Shown here: positions 17,594 through 24,840 of the stretch, piece by piece
Layout: every line of letters starts with the position of its first letter
Position numbering within the stretch: position 1 is the stretch's first letter
Assembly (NCBI RefSeq): GCF_003626655.1
Contig: NZ_RBAN01000004.1
Location: forward strand, 620,001 to 684,000
Length of the DNA: 64,000 bases
Direction: 5' to 3'
Source: Micromonospora costi
GTDB taxonomy: Bacteria > Actinomycetota > Actinomycetes > Mycobacteriales > Micromonosporaceae
Translations under genes and position numbers: made by a program
Notes under the pieces: model-generated
The model's input: only the letters and a program-made list of their open reading frames with translations
The model's database searches: none
Told to the model about the DNA's origin: nothing

Positions 17594-17655
17594 GCCGCGC
17601 CGAACACCGCCGCGAGGCCGAGGCCGAAACCGCTCAGCTTCGTCGCCGTGTTCAT
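17564..17655 (-). pseudogene. Truncated small membrane protein fused to the CopA remnant
   Basis: From ATG 17655 (GAGGTG 6 nt upstream) about 28 residues read MNTATKLSGFGLGLAAVFGA then AYGVGQVVDP, a membrane N-terminus like those of small proteins that accompany actinobacterial copper operons. The frame then runs into the CopA fragment and continues out of frame to 17413. It begins 37 bp after the CopZ-like gene, so it was the second gene of that operon before the deletion. Confidence 0.6.
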
Positions 17656-17691
17656 GAGTGGCACCTCGGGGGCCCTGGGAGTGAGGGGCTG

Positions 17692-17901
17692 TCAGGCGTT
17701 GACGAGGTCGTAGCCGGCCTCGTCCACCGCGGCCCGCACGGCCGCGGGGTCCAGCGGCGCTTCGCTGGTGACGGTGACCTGCCCGGAGGCGAGGTCGACC
17801 TGGACGTCACGGACGCCGGTGATGCCGCTGATCTCGGTGCTGACCGAGTTCACGCAGTGCCCGCAGGTCATGCCCTTTACCTGGTAGGTGGCGGTGGTCA
17901 T
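17692..17901 (-). CDS. CopZ-like copper chaperone (single HMA domain)
   Basis: 69 aa, one ferredoxin-like heavy-metal-associated domain. The metal-binding loop is GMTCGHC (Cys13 and Cys16), followed by the standard helix (VNSVSTEISGITGV) and strands. Such proteins carry Cu(I) in the cytoplasm to a CPx-ATPase or hold it safely. The gene is divergent from csoR with two CsoR-type boxes in the 148-bp spacer. Downstream the matching CopA gene is only a remnant, so this chaperone may now serve the CPH-type ATPase at 22.5-24.7 kb or act as a buffer. Confidence 0.92.
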   Translation of the reverse strand: MTTATYQVKGMTCGHCVNSVSTEISGITGVRDVQVDLASGQVTVTSEAPLDPAAVRAAVDEAGYDLVNA

Positions 17902-17982
17902 CAGAACGCTCCTTTCAACACCCTGGCCTGCTACCCGAGGGCTGCTGGGCCTCGGGTAGCGGCGCGGGTCGCCGAACAGGCG

Positions 17983-18033
17983 ATACCTGTAGGGGGTATG
18001 CCTTCAGGCACCGTAGCATACCCCCGAGGGGTA
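17983..18033. promoter_or_regulatory. Two CsoR-type operators between copZ-like gene and csoR
   Basis: TACCCCCGAGGGGTA (18019-18033) is a clean palindromic box 17 bp before csoR. ATACCTGTAGGGGGTAT (about 17983-17999) is a second, imperfect box nearer the CopZ-like gene. Together they can switch both divergent promoters. Confidence 0.82.
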
Positions 18034-18049
18034 CGCTATCCTTGTCGAC

Positions 18050-18346
18050 ATGACCACACCCACTCCGATCCGCGGATACACCGCCAGCAAGGACCAGCTG
18101 CTCGCGCGGCTCCGCCGCGTCGAGGGGCAGGTCCGCGGCGTCGAGAAGATGGTCGACGACGACCGCTACTGCATCGACGTGCTCACCCAGATCTCCGCGA
18201 TCCAGGCCGCGCTGGACAAGGTCGCCCTCGGCCTGCTCGACGGGCACGCCCGGCACTGCATGCACGAGGGAGCCGCCGAGGGCCGCGCCGACGAGATGGC
18301 CACCGAGATGATGGCTGCCGTCGGCCGCCTCATGAAGCGCGGCTGA
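18050..18346 (+). CDS. csoR: Copper-sensing repressor CsoR
   Basis: 98-aa four-helix DUF156 repressor. It has Cys41, His66 and Cys70: the pair of cysteines 29 residues apart with His four before the second is the complete Cu(I) trigonal site of CsoR. The segment RRVEGQVRGVEKMVDDDRYC then IDVLTQISAIQAALDKVAL is the classical family core. It has a palindromic TACCCC/GGGGTA box 17 bp upstream and similar boxes before the MFS, HMA and ATPase genes to the right, so it is the likely master of the copper island. In contrast to the paralogue at 5.4 kb it keeps the copper His. Confidence 0.95.
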   Translation: MTTPTPIRGYTASKDQLLARLRRVEGQVRGVEKMVDDDRYCIDVLTQISAIQAALDKVALGLLDGHARHCMHEGAAEGRADEMATEMMAAVGRLMKRG

Positions 18347-18533
18347 TCTCGCAGCGGTCGGCGACTCTTCCCCGCGGCACGGTCCAACCCCCGCCGGCTA
18401 CCCCGACACCCAGCGCGACGCAATGTCGGCCGATGCATGATCGGCCGGCATTGCCGTGCGCGTCTCACCCTGGCCGCAAGCGGCCGACAAGGCCGACGTC
18501 CCGGTGAATGGTCCTCATCCCTTGTCGGGGGTG

Positions 18534-19961
18534 TCAGCCGACCTGTACGTCCACGGTCTCCGCGACAGCCTGCGGACCAGCCGCGCGGGCCCGCAGAGTG
18601 AGCGCCGCGATGACGGCTCCGGCAGCGGCGATGACACCGGCGCCGACGAAGGCGGCGGAGTAGCCGGTGGTGAGAGCCGGCAGGTCACCGAGCCGGTCCG
18701 CGCCGTATGAGGCGGCGACCGCCGTCATCGCGGCCAGCCCGAGCGCCGAGCCCACCTGGTAGCTGGTGTTGACGATCCCGGAGGCGAGGCCACCCTCCTC
18801 CGGCCGGGCGCTGGAGATCGCCGTGCCCAACGACGGGATGAACGCCAGCGACATACCCAACGCCGCGACGAGGGAGGCGGGCAGGACGTCCACGGCGTAG
18901 TTGCCGTCCGGACGGACGAGAGCCAGCCAGCCGAGTCCTGCGGCCAGCACGGCCAGGCCCGCGACCACCATCGGCTTCGGGCCGAACCGGCCGATCGCCC
19001 GCGGCGCGAGCGCGATCATCCCCACCATGATGAGGACCGTCATGGGAAGCAGCGCGGCTCCGCTGGGGAAGGCGCTGTAGCCGAGGACCTGCTGCAGGTA
19101 GAGGTTGAGGTAGAACCACATCGGGATCCAGGCCGCGCCGAGTAGGAGCTGAGCGACGTTGGCGGCGGCGAGGTTCGGGGTGCGGAAGATCGACAGGCGC
19201 ATCAGCGGCTCCCGTCGGGCGGCCTGGATGGTTACGAACGCCGCCAACGCGGCGACCGCCCCGGCGAGGACGAGCCAGGTCTGTCCGGAGGTCCATCCGA
19301 TCTCGGGGGCCCGGACGATCGCGTAGACCGCGGCGCCGAGACCGGCGGTGACGGTGAGTGTCCCGGCCACGTCGAGGGAACCTCGGCGGGCGCCGCCGGC
19401 GGGCATGAGCGCCGGGGTGGCCAGCACAGCGATCAGGGCGATGGGGATGTTGATGTAGAACACCCACGGCCAGCTGATGTACTCGGTGATGAGGCCGCCG
19501 AGGAAGACGCCGGCGGTGCCACCTGCGGGAGCGGCCGCGCCGTAGAGGGCAAGGGCCCGGGTGAGTTCTCGCGGCTGGGCGCCGAAGAGCATCATCAGCA
19601 GCGTCAGCGCTGACGGTGCGATGAGCGCGGCGCCGACGCCCTGGGTGGCGCGGGCGGCCAGTTCCACCGCGACGCTGTCGGCCAGCCCGGCGGCGGCCGA
19701 CCCGACCAGCAGGATCAGCCACCCGGCGGTGAACATGCGACGCGCGCCGAACAGGTCCGACAGCCGGCCGCCGAGCAGCAGCAGGCCACCGAAGGCGACC
19801 ACGTAGGCGTTGAACACCCACGAGAGGTTCTCCGGCGAGAAGCCGAGGTCGTGCTGCATGCGGGGTAAGGCGACCCCGATGATCGAGGTGTCCATGATGA
19901 CCATGAACTGGGCGAGCGCGATGAGTCCGAGGGCCCACCAGCGCTTGGATCCGTGTGACAT
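18534..19961 (-). CDS. MFS exporter, DHA2-like, under CsoR-type boxes
   Basis: 475 aa with about 14 helices. LGGRLSDLFGARRMFTAG is MFS motif A, and ATQGVGAALIAPSALTLL is the motif C region of proton antiporters. ATG 19961 is selected: AAGGAG sits 8 nt upstream, while the GTG three codons earlier would overlap that site. The upstream region (19976-20025) has two C-tract/G-tract palindromes of the CsoR type, so this exporter is probably copper-induced. The true substrate is unknown: a copper complex, metallophore or general toxicant are all possible. Confidence 0.88.
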   Translation of the reverse strand: MSHGSKRWWALGLIALAQFMVIMDTSIIGVALPRMQHDLGFSPENLSWVFNAYVVAFGGLLLLGGRLSDLFGARRMFTAGWLILLVGSAAAGLADSVAVELAARATQGVGAALIAPSALTLLMMLFGAQPRELTRALALYGAAAPAGGTAGVFLGGLITEYISWPWVFYINIPIALIAVLATPALMPAGGARRGSLDVAGTLTVTAGLGAAVYAIVRAPEIGWTSGQTWLVLAGAVAALAAFVTIQAARREPLMRLSIFRTPNLAAANVAQLLLGAAWIPMWFYLNLYLQQVLGYSAFPSGAALLPMTVLIMVGMIALAPRAIGRFGPKPMVVAGLAVLAAGLGWLALVRPDGNYAVDVLPASLVAALGMSLAFIPSLGTAISSARPEEGGLASGIVNTSYQVGSALGLAAMTAVAASYGADRLGDLPALTTGYSAAFVGAGVIAAAGAVIAALTLRARAAGPQAVAETVDVQVG

Positions 19962-19975
19962 CTCCACCACTCCTT

Positions 19976-20025
19976 ATGCCCCTAGGGGGTATCGGTATGC
20001 GCTAGAGGTGTACCCCCACGGGGTA
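19976..20025. promoter_or_regulatory. CsoR-type operators before the MFS gene
   Basis: ATGCCCCTAGGGGGTAT (19976-19992) lies just upstream of the MFS ribosome site. TACCCCCACGGGGTA (20011-20025) follows. Both fit the CsoR box and would make the exporter copper-responsive. Confidence 0.75.
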
Positions 20026-20093
20026 TATCGTGTCAAGCGACATCGTCCGCCAACTCGCGTCTCTCCCGCATCCGCACGCCTGGTTGATCCCTC

Positions 20094-20108
20094 TACCCCC
20101 TATGGGTA
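20094..20108. promoter_or_regulatory. CsoR-type operator before the second HMA gene
   Basis: TACCCCCTATGGGTA, an imperfect 15-bp box about 100 bp upstream of the HMA protein start and facing the opposite direction from the MFS boxes. Confidence 0.65.
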
Positions 20109-20207
20109 TATTCATCGTTCATCTGGGGTGTCCCCTCGCGGCTGAGCAGCCACACGCGTGCCCGCACCGCGAGCTGGCGTCCCGTGTCCTCGGATAGGAG
20201 CTTGCCC

Positions 20208-20492
20208 ATGTGCACCAGCGGATCCAGCTGCGGTTGCGCCACCGCGGCCGCCGACAGCGCACCGACCACCGTCGACGCCGCCAGCGGCGTCCTCGCCACC
20301 TACGCCGTATCGGGGATGACCTGCACCGGCTGCGCCAACAACGTCAGCAAGCAGGTCAGCAGTCTTGAGGGCGTGATCGGCGTCGAGATTGACGTGGCCT
20401 CGGGCACCGTGGCGGTCACCAGCGCGGCGCCGTTGGCAGTTACCGACGTCCGCGCGGCCGTCGAGAAGGCCGGCTACCAACTCGTGAGCTGA
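20208..20492 (+). CDS. HMA-domain copper-binding protein with Cys-rich N-terminus
   Basis: 94 aa. The N-terminal tail begins MCTSGSSCGC, three cysteines in nine residues, and is followed by an Ala/Thr linker and one HMA domain (about residues 28-94) with GMTCTGC as metal loop. ATG 20208 is chosen because GGAG is 7 nt upstream. It differs from the CopZ-like protein at 17.7 kb by this extra Cys cluster, which could add a second Cu site. It is divergent from the MFS exporter gene and has its own CsoR-type box. Confidence 0.88.
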   Translation: MCTSGSSCGCATAAADSAPTTVDAASGVLATYAVSGMTCTGCANNVSKQVSSLEGVIGVEIDVASGTVAVTSAAPLAVTDVRAAVEKAGYQLVS

Positions 20493-21020
20493 CCGCAGGA
20501 TCCGGCCGCGCCTGCCCGACTCGGCGGAGCGGGCGCGGTCGGCCGGTAAGAAATCCCTTTGTCCGGAAAACGGTGCCTCGGGCGCGTGAGCGTGTCGCTG
20601 GACATCCAGGCTGGCCGGTTCGCCCAGGCAGACCGACGTCCTTCACGGCCGATCTCGCGGGCTTCCGGCGACAGTCCGCGATGAACCCCGCGGAACGGCC
20701 GGTTGGCGCCTGGGCGGCGACGGCCAGACGCGGACGATGACCACCGCGGCAAGACCGACGAGGGCTGGCGCGCCAGTCGCGGCGAGTGGAAGCAGCAGAC
20801 GCGTCGGTGCGGTGCGAGTGCGGCAGGCGGCTTGCAGGTGGGGCGCGGCGGGTGATCGGTACCCACGGTATGGCGGCTGCTCATGGCCAGCCAGCAATGA
20901 TGCGCAAGCCGCTCACCCCACGCGGGCACGCTGCCGTGCTTGTCGCGAAGGACTCATTGCTTACCCGCTGGCTGCCGAGCCCGACTGGGTTGGGCCCGGC
21001 AGCACTGTCGCGGTTACTGA
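20493..21020. other. Intergenic region, 528 bp
   Basis: Convergent spacer between the HMA gene and the DUF305 gene. No frame on either strand has a credible start and family motif. A minus-strand stretch near 20700-20810 would encode a short hydrophobic segment (LLLPLAATGAPALVGLAAVV) and may be a trace of a lost membrane protein, but I cannot support it. Confidence 0.45.
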
Positions 21021-21692
21021 CTAGAGGCGGTCGAGAATCCTCTGGAGGGTCTTCACCTCGGCCTCTTGATCCGAGGCGATTTTCGCTGCCAGGGCTTTGG
21101 CAGCCGGGTTACTGCCCCGCTCTCGCTCGGTCTTGGCCATGTCGATGGCGCCGTTGTGGTGCGCGATCATCATCTGGGCGAACCTCTTGTCGAACTGGGC
21201 GCCCCGGGCGGCCCCTAGCTCCGCCATCTCTTGGTCGGACATCATCCCCGGCATGCCCGATCCGCCGGGCGTGGGTGAGCCCATGCCATGCATGTCCTGG
21301 GCGGGAGCAGGGCTCATCCCCGGCATGCTGTGGTGGGTTGGAGCCGCGGTGGGCCTACCCCAAGCCGTCAGCCAGCCCGTCATCGTGGTGATCTCAGGGT
21401 CCTGCGCGACCTTGATCTTCGCTGCGAGGTCCTTCAGCTCCGGGTCGCCGGCGCGCGCGGCAGCCAGGTCCGCCATCGCGACCGCCTGTCGGTGGTGCGG
21501 GGTCATCATCTGCGCGAACATGACGTCCGCGTTGTTGAAGGTCGCGGCGGCGGAGGCCGAGGAGCTGGCCGTCGGGCCGCCGTTGCTGCGGTCCATGCCC
21601 GCCATGTCGCTGCCGCTGCAGGCCGCGGTCACCAGGAGGGCGGACAGCGCCGCGCCGCCCAGGGCCGCGCGCCGCAGATTGGTGCGCTTCAT
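21021..21692 (-). CDS. DUF305 lipoprotein, copper-island associated
   Basis: 223 aa. The lipobox VTAAC gives a lipidated Cys25 after a basic, hydrophobic signal peptide, so it is anchored outside the membrane. Two DUF305 motifs follow: MFAQMMTPHHRQAVAMADL (about 59-77) and the AQMMIAHHNGAIDMAKTE repeat (about 173-190). A Met/His-rich stretch (HHSMPGMSPAPAQDMHGMG) lies between them, which is the type of sequence that binds Cu(I). The gene starts 82 bp after the DUF6153 gene on the same strand and has AAAGGA ahead of its ATG. Extracytoplasmic copper handling is inferred from composition and neighbours. Confidence 0.9.
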   Translation of the reverse strand: MKRTNLRRAALGGAALSALLVTAACSGSDMAGMDRSNGGPTASSSASAAATFNNADVMFAQMMTPHHRQAVAMADLAAARAGDPELKDLAAKIKVAQDPEITTMTGWLTAWGRPTAAPTHHSMPGMSPAPAQDMHGMGSPTPGGSGMPGMMSDQEMAELGAARGAQFDKRFAQMMIAHHNGAIDMAKTERERGSNPAAKALAAKIASDQEAEVKTLQRILDRL

Positions 21693-21774
21693 TGAGAGGG
21701 TCCTTTTCGGTCGGTGTCTGGCTCGGGTGGGAACTGTCGGTGGCAGGCCGTGTCTGGCCTACCCGCGACGACTC

Positions 21775-22218
21775 CTACGTCCGGGACACCGAAACCGCAG
21801 CTAACCGCAAACCGATCGGCGCCGGCGGCGGCCCGCGCCCTGCGCGCTGAGGCGCCGGTGTCGCGCCCGGAGGCCGGGCTTGGTCGCGAAGAAGGCGACC
21901 CGTTAGCGCTGCCCACAACAGGATGCTCACCGCGCCGAGCACGGCAAGGCAGACCGCGAACAGGTCCAGGTTCAGCCCGTGGCCCGGCGTCTGCTTGGAG
22001 CCGGGCGTGGCAGCAGGTTGACCACTGCCCGCGTGGGTCTGGGAAGCTGTCGCCTCGTCCATGTGGGTCGTGGCCGCAGGGGTCAGGTGGTGGCTGGTGT
22101 CACCGACGTGGCCGAGTGTGTGCATGCCGGCTACACCCAGCGCGAGCAGGACAAGCAGCATCAGCCGTGGAAGGCCCATATGCCGCACAGCCTCGACGAT
22201 GGCCTGCCGCACGCTCAT
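21775..22218 (-). CDS. DUF6153 family small membrane protein
   Basis: 147 aa with two hydrophobic segments: LPRLMLLVLLALGVAGMHTLGH (about 16-37) and LDLFAVCLAVLGAVSILLWAAL (about 84-105). Between them is a His/Thr-rich loop (HVGDTSHHLTPAATTHMDE). The LGVAGMHTLGH signature identifies DUF6153, a family seen in actinomycete copper clusters and without proven function. It is followed by the DUF305 lipoprotein gene and preceded by the CPH ATPase gene on the same strand; a hairpin at 22426 probably separates their transcripts. Confidence 0.8.
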   Translation of the reverse strand: MSVRQAIVEAVRHMGLPRLMLLVLLALGVAGMHTLGHVGDTSHHLTPAATTHMDEATASQTHAGSGQPAATPGSKQTPGHGLNLDLFAVCLAVLGAVSILLWAALTGRLLRDQARPPGATPAPQRAGRGPPPAPIGLRLAAVSVSRT

Positions 22219-22425
22219 TGTCCGAAGCCCCGGCTCCGTTCACCCGCCCCGATTCCACTCGGTGCCAATAGTAGGTCCACCGGAGGGGCGAGCGAGCGGT
22301 GGTCGGCGCGTTTCACCCGTAGGGGAAAGGCCAAGACCGGCCGCGCCGGATGGCACGTCGGGAAGCCGCGCCCGCTTCCCTGGCACCGAATCCGAAGCCA
22401 CACGATCATCGGGTGGAACCGCGAC

Positions 22426-22454
22426 GTGGTGGCGGCCCTGTCGGCCGCCACCAC
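22426..22454. terminator. Hairpin terminator of the CPH-type ATPase gene
   Basis: GTGGTGGCGGCC-ctgtc-GGCCGCCACCAC is a perfect 12-bp stem with a 5-nt loop, 14 bp past the ATPase stop codon. Confidence 0.8.
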
Positions 22455-22467
22455 CTCCTTATCGGGA

Positions 22468-24723
22468 CTACGGGGTCAGGCGAACTCGCCGCAGGAGCTG
22501 GGCATTGAGCGCCACCACGATGGTGGAGACCGACATCAGCACCGCGCCGATCGCGGGGCTGAGGCTGATCCCCGCCCAGGCGAGGACGCCGGCGGCGAGC
22601 GGAATCGCCACGACGTTGTAGCCGGCGGCCCAGATCAGGTTCTGGATCATTTTTCGGTACGACGCCCGGGACAGACGGATCACACCGGTCACACCGCGCG
22701 GGTCCGACGAGGCGAGGATAACCCCGGCGGACTCGATGGCGACATCCGTGCCCGCACCGATGGCGAGTCCGACGTCGGCGCGGGCCAGGGCGGGCGCGTC
22801 GTTGACGCCGTCCCCGACCATCGCGACGGTCAGCCCTCGGGCCTGCAGGTCGGCCACCGCCTGGTCCTTGTCGGCGGGCAGCACCTCGGCGAAGACCTCG
22901 TCGACCTCGGGACGGAAGCCCAGGTCCGCGGCGACGGCCTCGGCGACCGGCCGAGCGTCACCGGTGATCATGACGATCTTCCGCACGCCCTGCTCCCGCA
23001 GCTGCGCGATGGCCTCCCGGGCCTCGGGGCGGATCTCGTCCTCCAACGCGAACGCCCCGATCGCCTCCGCGCGGCCCCCGTCGGGTAGCCGGACCAGATG
23101 GAGCACCGCCGCGCCACGCGCCGACCAACCCTTCGCGACCGTCGCCAGTTCGTCCGGCACACTCGCTCCCACCTCACGAAGCAGGGCGGGACCGCCGACG
23201 GCGTAGGCGGTGCCGTCCACCACGGCCTGCACGCCCCGACCGGTCAACGACCGGAAACCATGGGCGCTCGCCCCCAGCCCCCGATCCCGAGCCACGGTCA
23301 CCAGCGCCTTGGCGAGGGGGTGCTCACTGTCCGCCTCGACCGCGCCGGCGATGCGCAACACCTCGTCCTCGACGACACCGGCAGCGGCGGCAGTGGCCGT
23401 TACGGTGTGTGCGCCCTTGGTCAGGGTGCCGGTCTTGTCGAACAGCACCGCGTCGACGGTGCGCATCCGCTCCAGGGCGAGGCGATCCTTGACGAGGATG
23501 CCCGCCTTTGCCGAGACCGCGGTCGAGAGCGCGATCACCAGCGGGATGGCCAACCCGAGGGCGTGGGGGCAGGCGATCACGAGGACCGTGACCGTGCGGA
23601 CGACGGACTCGTCGAGGTCGCCCAGCGCCCACCAGACGCCGAAGGTGACGAGCGCGGCGGCGGCCGCGACGTAGAACAGCATCGCCGCGAACCGGTCGGC
23701 GAGCACCTGGGCGCGGCCGGCGGACGCCTGCGCCTGGGCGACGAGCCGCCCGATGCCGGCCAGCGCGGTGTCGTCGCCGACGGCGTCCACGCGCAGCCGC
23801 AGAGCCGAGTCGGTTGCCACGGTGCCGGCTACCACCCGGTCTCCGACGCCGCGGGAGACCGGTCGGGACTCCCCCGTGATCATCGACTCGTCCAGTTCGG
23901 CGGCGCCCTCGACGATCCGGCCGTCTGCCGGCACCCGGGCGCCGGAGCGGACCAGAACGACGTCACCGACCCGCAGGTCGCTCACCGGGACGCGGTGCGG
24001 CTCACCGTTGTCGTCGATCCGCTCGGCGTCGTCGGGCAGCAGCGCCGCCAGAGCGGCAAGCGCGCCCTGCGCCTGGCCGATCGCCTTCATCTCCTGCCAG
24101 TGCCCCAGCAGCATGATGGTTACCAGCGCGGCGAGTTCCCACCAGAAGTCCAGGTCGAACAGACTCACGCTGGTCGCGAGGGAGGCCGCGTAGGCGACCG
24201 TGACGGCCATCGAGATCAGCAGCATCATCCCCGGGGCTCGGTCGCGGATCTCACGGACGCCGCCGACCAGGAACGGCCATCCGCCGTAGAAGAAGACCAC
24301 CGAGCCGAGGATCGGGCCGACCAGCTTCATGCCTGGGAAGTCCAGGGAGTAGCCGAACCAGTCCATCACCATGTGGCTGGTCACCACGATCGGCAGTGTC
24401 AGGGCGAGGCTGAGCCAGAACTTTCGACGGAACTGCTCCGGGTCGTGGCCGGCGTGCTTGTCATGCCCCCCATGCCCGGCGTGGCCGTGATCATCTGCGT
24501 GGTGGTGCCCGTCATGTCCGCCGGCGCTCACGTTCGGCTGTCGTAGCTGCGCGGCGGTCGATCGGGCCGAGCCGCTGTCGTGGTGGGCCGTCAGGGGATG
24601 GGGGGCAACCGGGGCCGCACCGTGGTGGGGATCCACCGCGTGGGCATTGCCCGCGTGGAAGCGCTCACGCGCCGCCACGTCGACGTGCCTCGCGTCGTCA
24701 TGCCTGCTGTGTTCGTGTCTCAT
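22468..24723 (-). CDS. CopB-type (P1B-3) copper ATPase with His-rich N-terminus
   Basis: 751 aa. The first ~100 residues are unusually rich in His (HDGHHHADDHGHAGHGGHDK and other clusters) and replace HMA domains. Then come the membrane helices, actuator motif TGESRPV, Cys385-Pro-His387 in the sixth helix (IACPHALGLAIP), phosphorylation site DKTGTLTKG with Asp429, DSEHPLAKAL and the hinge GDGVNDAPALARADVG. CPH is the mark of P1B-3/CopB pumps. ATG 24723 has GGAGGTG 7 nt upstream; 33 codons upstream are open but cover the operator. Two CsoR-type boxes precede it. It probably is the main copper exporter here, since the neighbouring CopA is a remnant. Confidence 0.92.
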   Translation of the reverse strand: MRHEHSRHDDARHVDVAARERFHAGNAHAVDPHHGAAPVAPHPLTAHHDSGSARSTAAQLRQPNVSAGGHDGHHHADDHGHAGHGGHDKHAGHDPEQFRRKFWLSLALTLPIVVTSHMVMDWFGYSLDFPGMKLVGPILGSVVFFYGGWPFLVGGVREIRDRAPGMMLLISMAVTVAYAASLATSVSLFDLDFWWELAALVTIMLLGHWQEMKAIGQAQGALAALAALLPDDAERIDDNGEPHRVPVSDLRVGDVVLVRSGARVPADGRIVEGAAELDESMITGESRPVSRGVGDRVVAGTVATDSALRLRVDAVGDDTALAGIGRLVAQAQASAGRAQVLADRFAAMLFYVAAAAALVTFGVWWALGDLDESVVRTVTVLVIACPHALGLAIPLVIALSTAVSAKAGILVKDRLALERMRTVDAVLFDKTGTLTKGAHTVTATAAAAGVVEDEVLRIAGAVEADSEHPLAKALVTVARDRGLGASAHGFRSLTGRGVQAVVDGTAYAVGGPALLREVGASVPDELATVAKGWSARGAAVLHLVRLPDGGRAEAIGAFALEDEIRPEAREAIAQLREQGVRKIVMITGDARPVAEAVAADLGFRPEVDEVFAEVLPADKDQAVADLQARGLTVAMVGDGVNDAPALARADVGLAIGAGTDVAIESAGVILASSDPRGVTGVIRLSRASYRKMIQNLIWAAGYNVVAIPLAAGVLAWAGISLSPAIGAVLMSVSTIVVALNAQLLRRVRLTP

Positions 24724-24749
24724 GCCGTCCACCTCCGCGTAGCACCATA

Positions 24750-24794
24750 TACCCCCTAGGGGTATGTTGCAAGTACCCCTGCCCCTCAGGGGTA
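24750..24794. promoter_or_regulatory. CsoR-type operators before the CPH ATPase gene
   Basis: TACCCCCTAGGGGTA (24750-24764) is a perfect palindromic box 27 bp upstream of the start. TACCCC...GGGGTA with a longer spacer (24774-24794) is a second one. They tie the ATPase to the CsoR regulon. Confidence 0.82.
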
Positions 24795-24840
24795 TGAGGC
24801 GGACGGAACTCGCCATGTTCACCCGAGCACCAGCTGGCGT

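Noticed and set aside
17413-17664. An 83-aa frame read as one small gene
   Set aside because: After the first ~28 residues it reads out of frame through a CopA remnant, so it is a fusion of remnants rather than a real protein.
20643-20897. Minus-strand 84-codon frame with a hydrophobic stretch in the HMA-DUF305 spacer
   Set aside because: No ribosome site, Pro/Arg-rich flanks and no family resemblance; could at most be a remnant.
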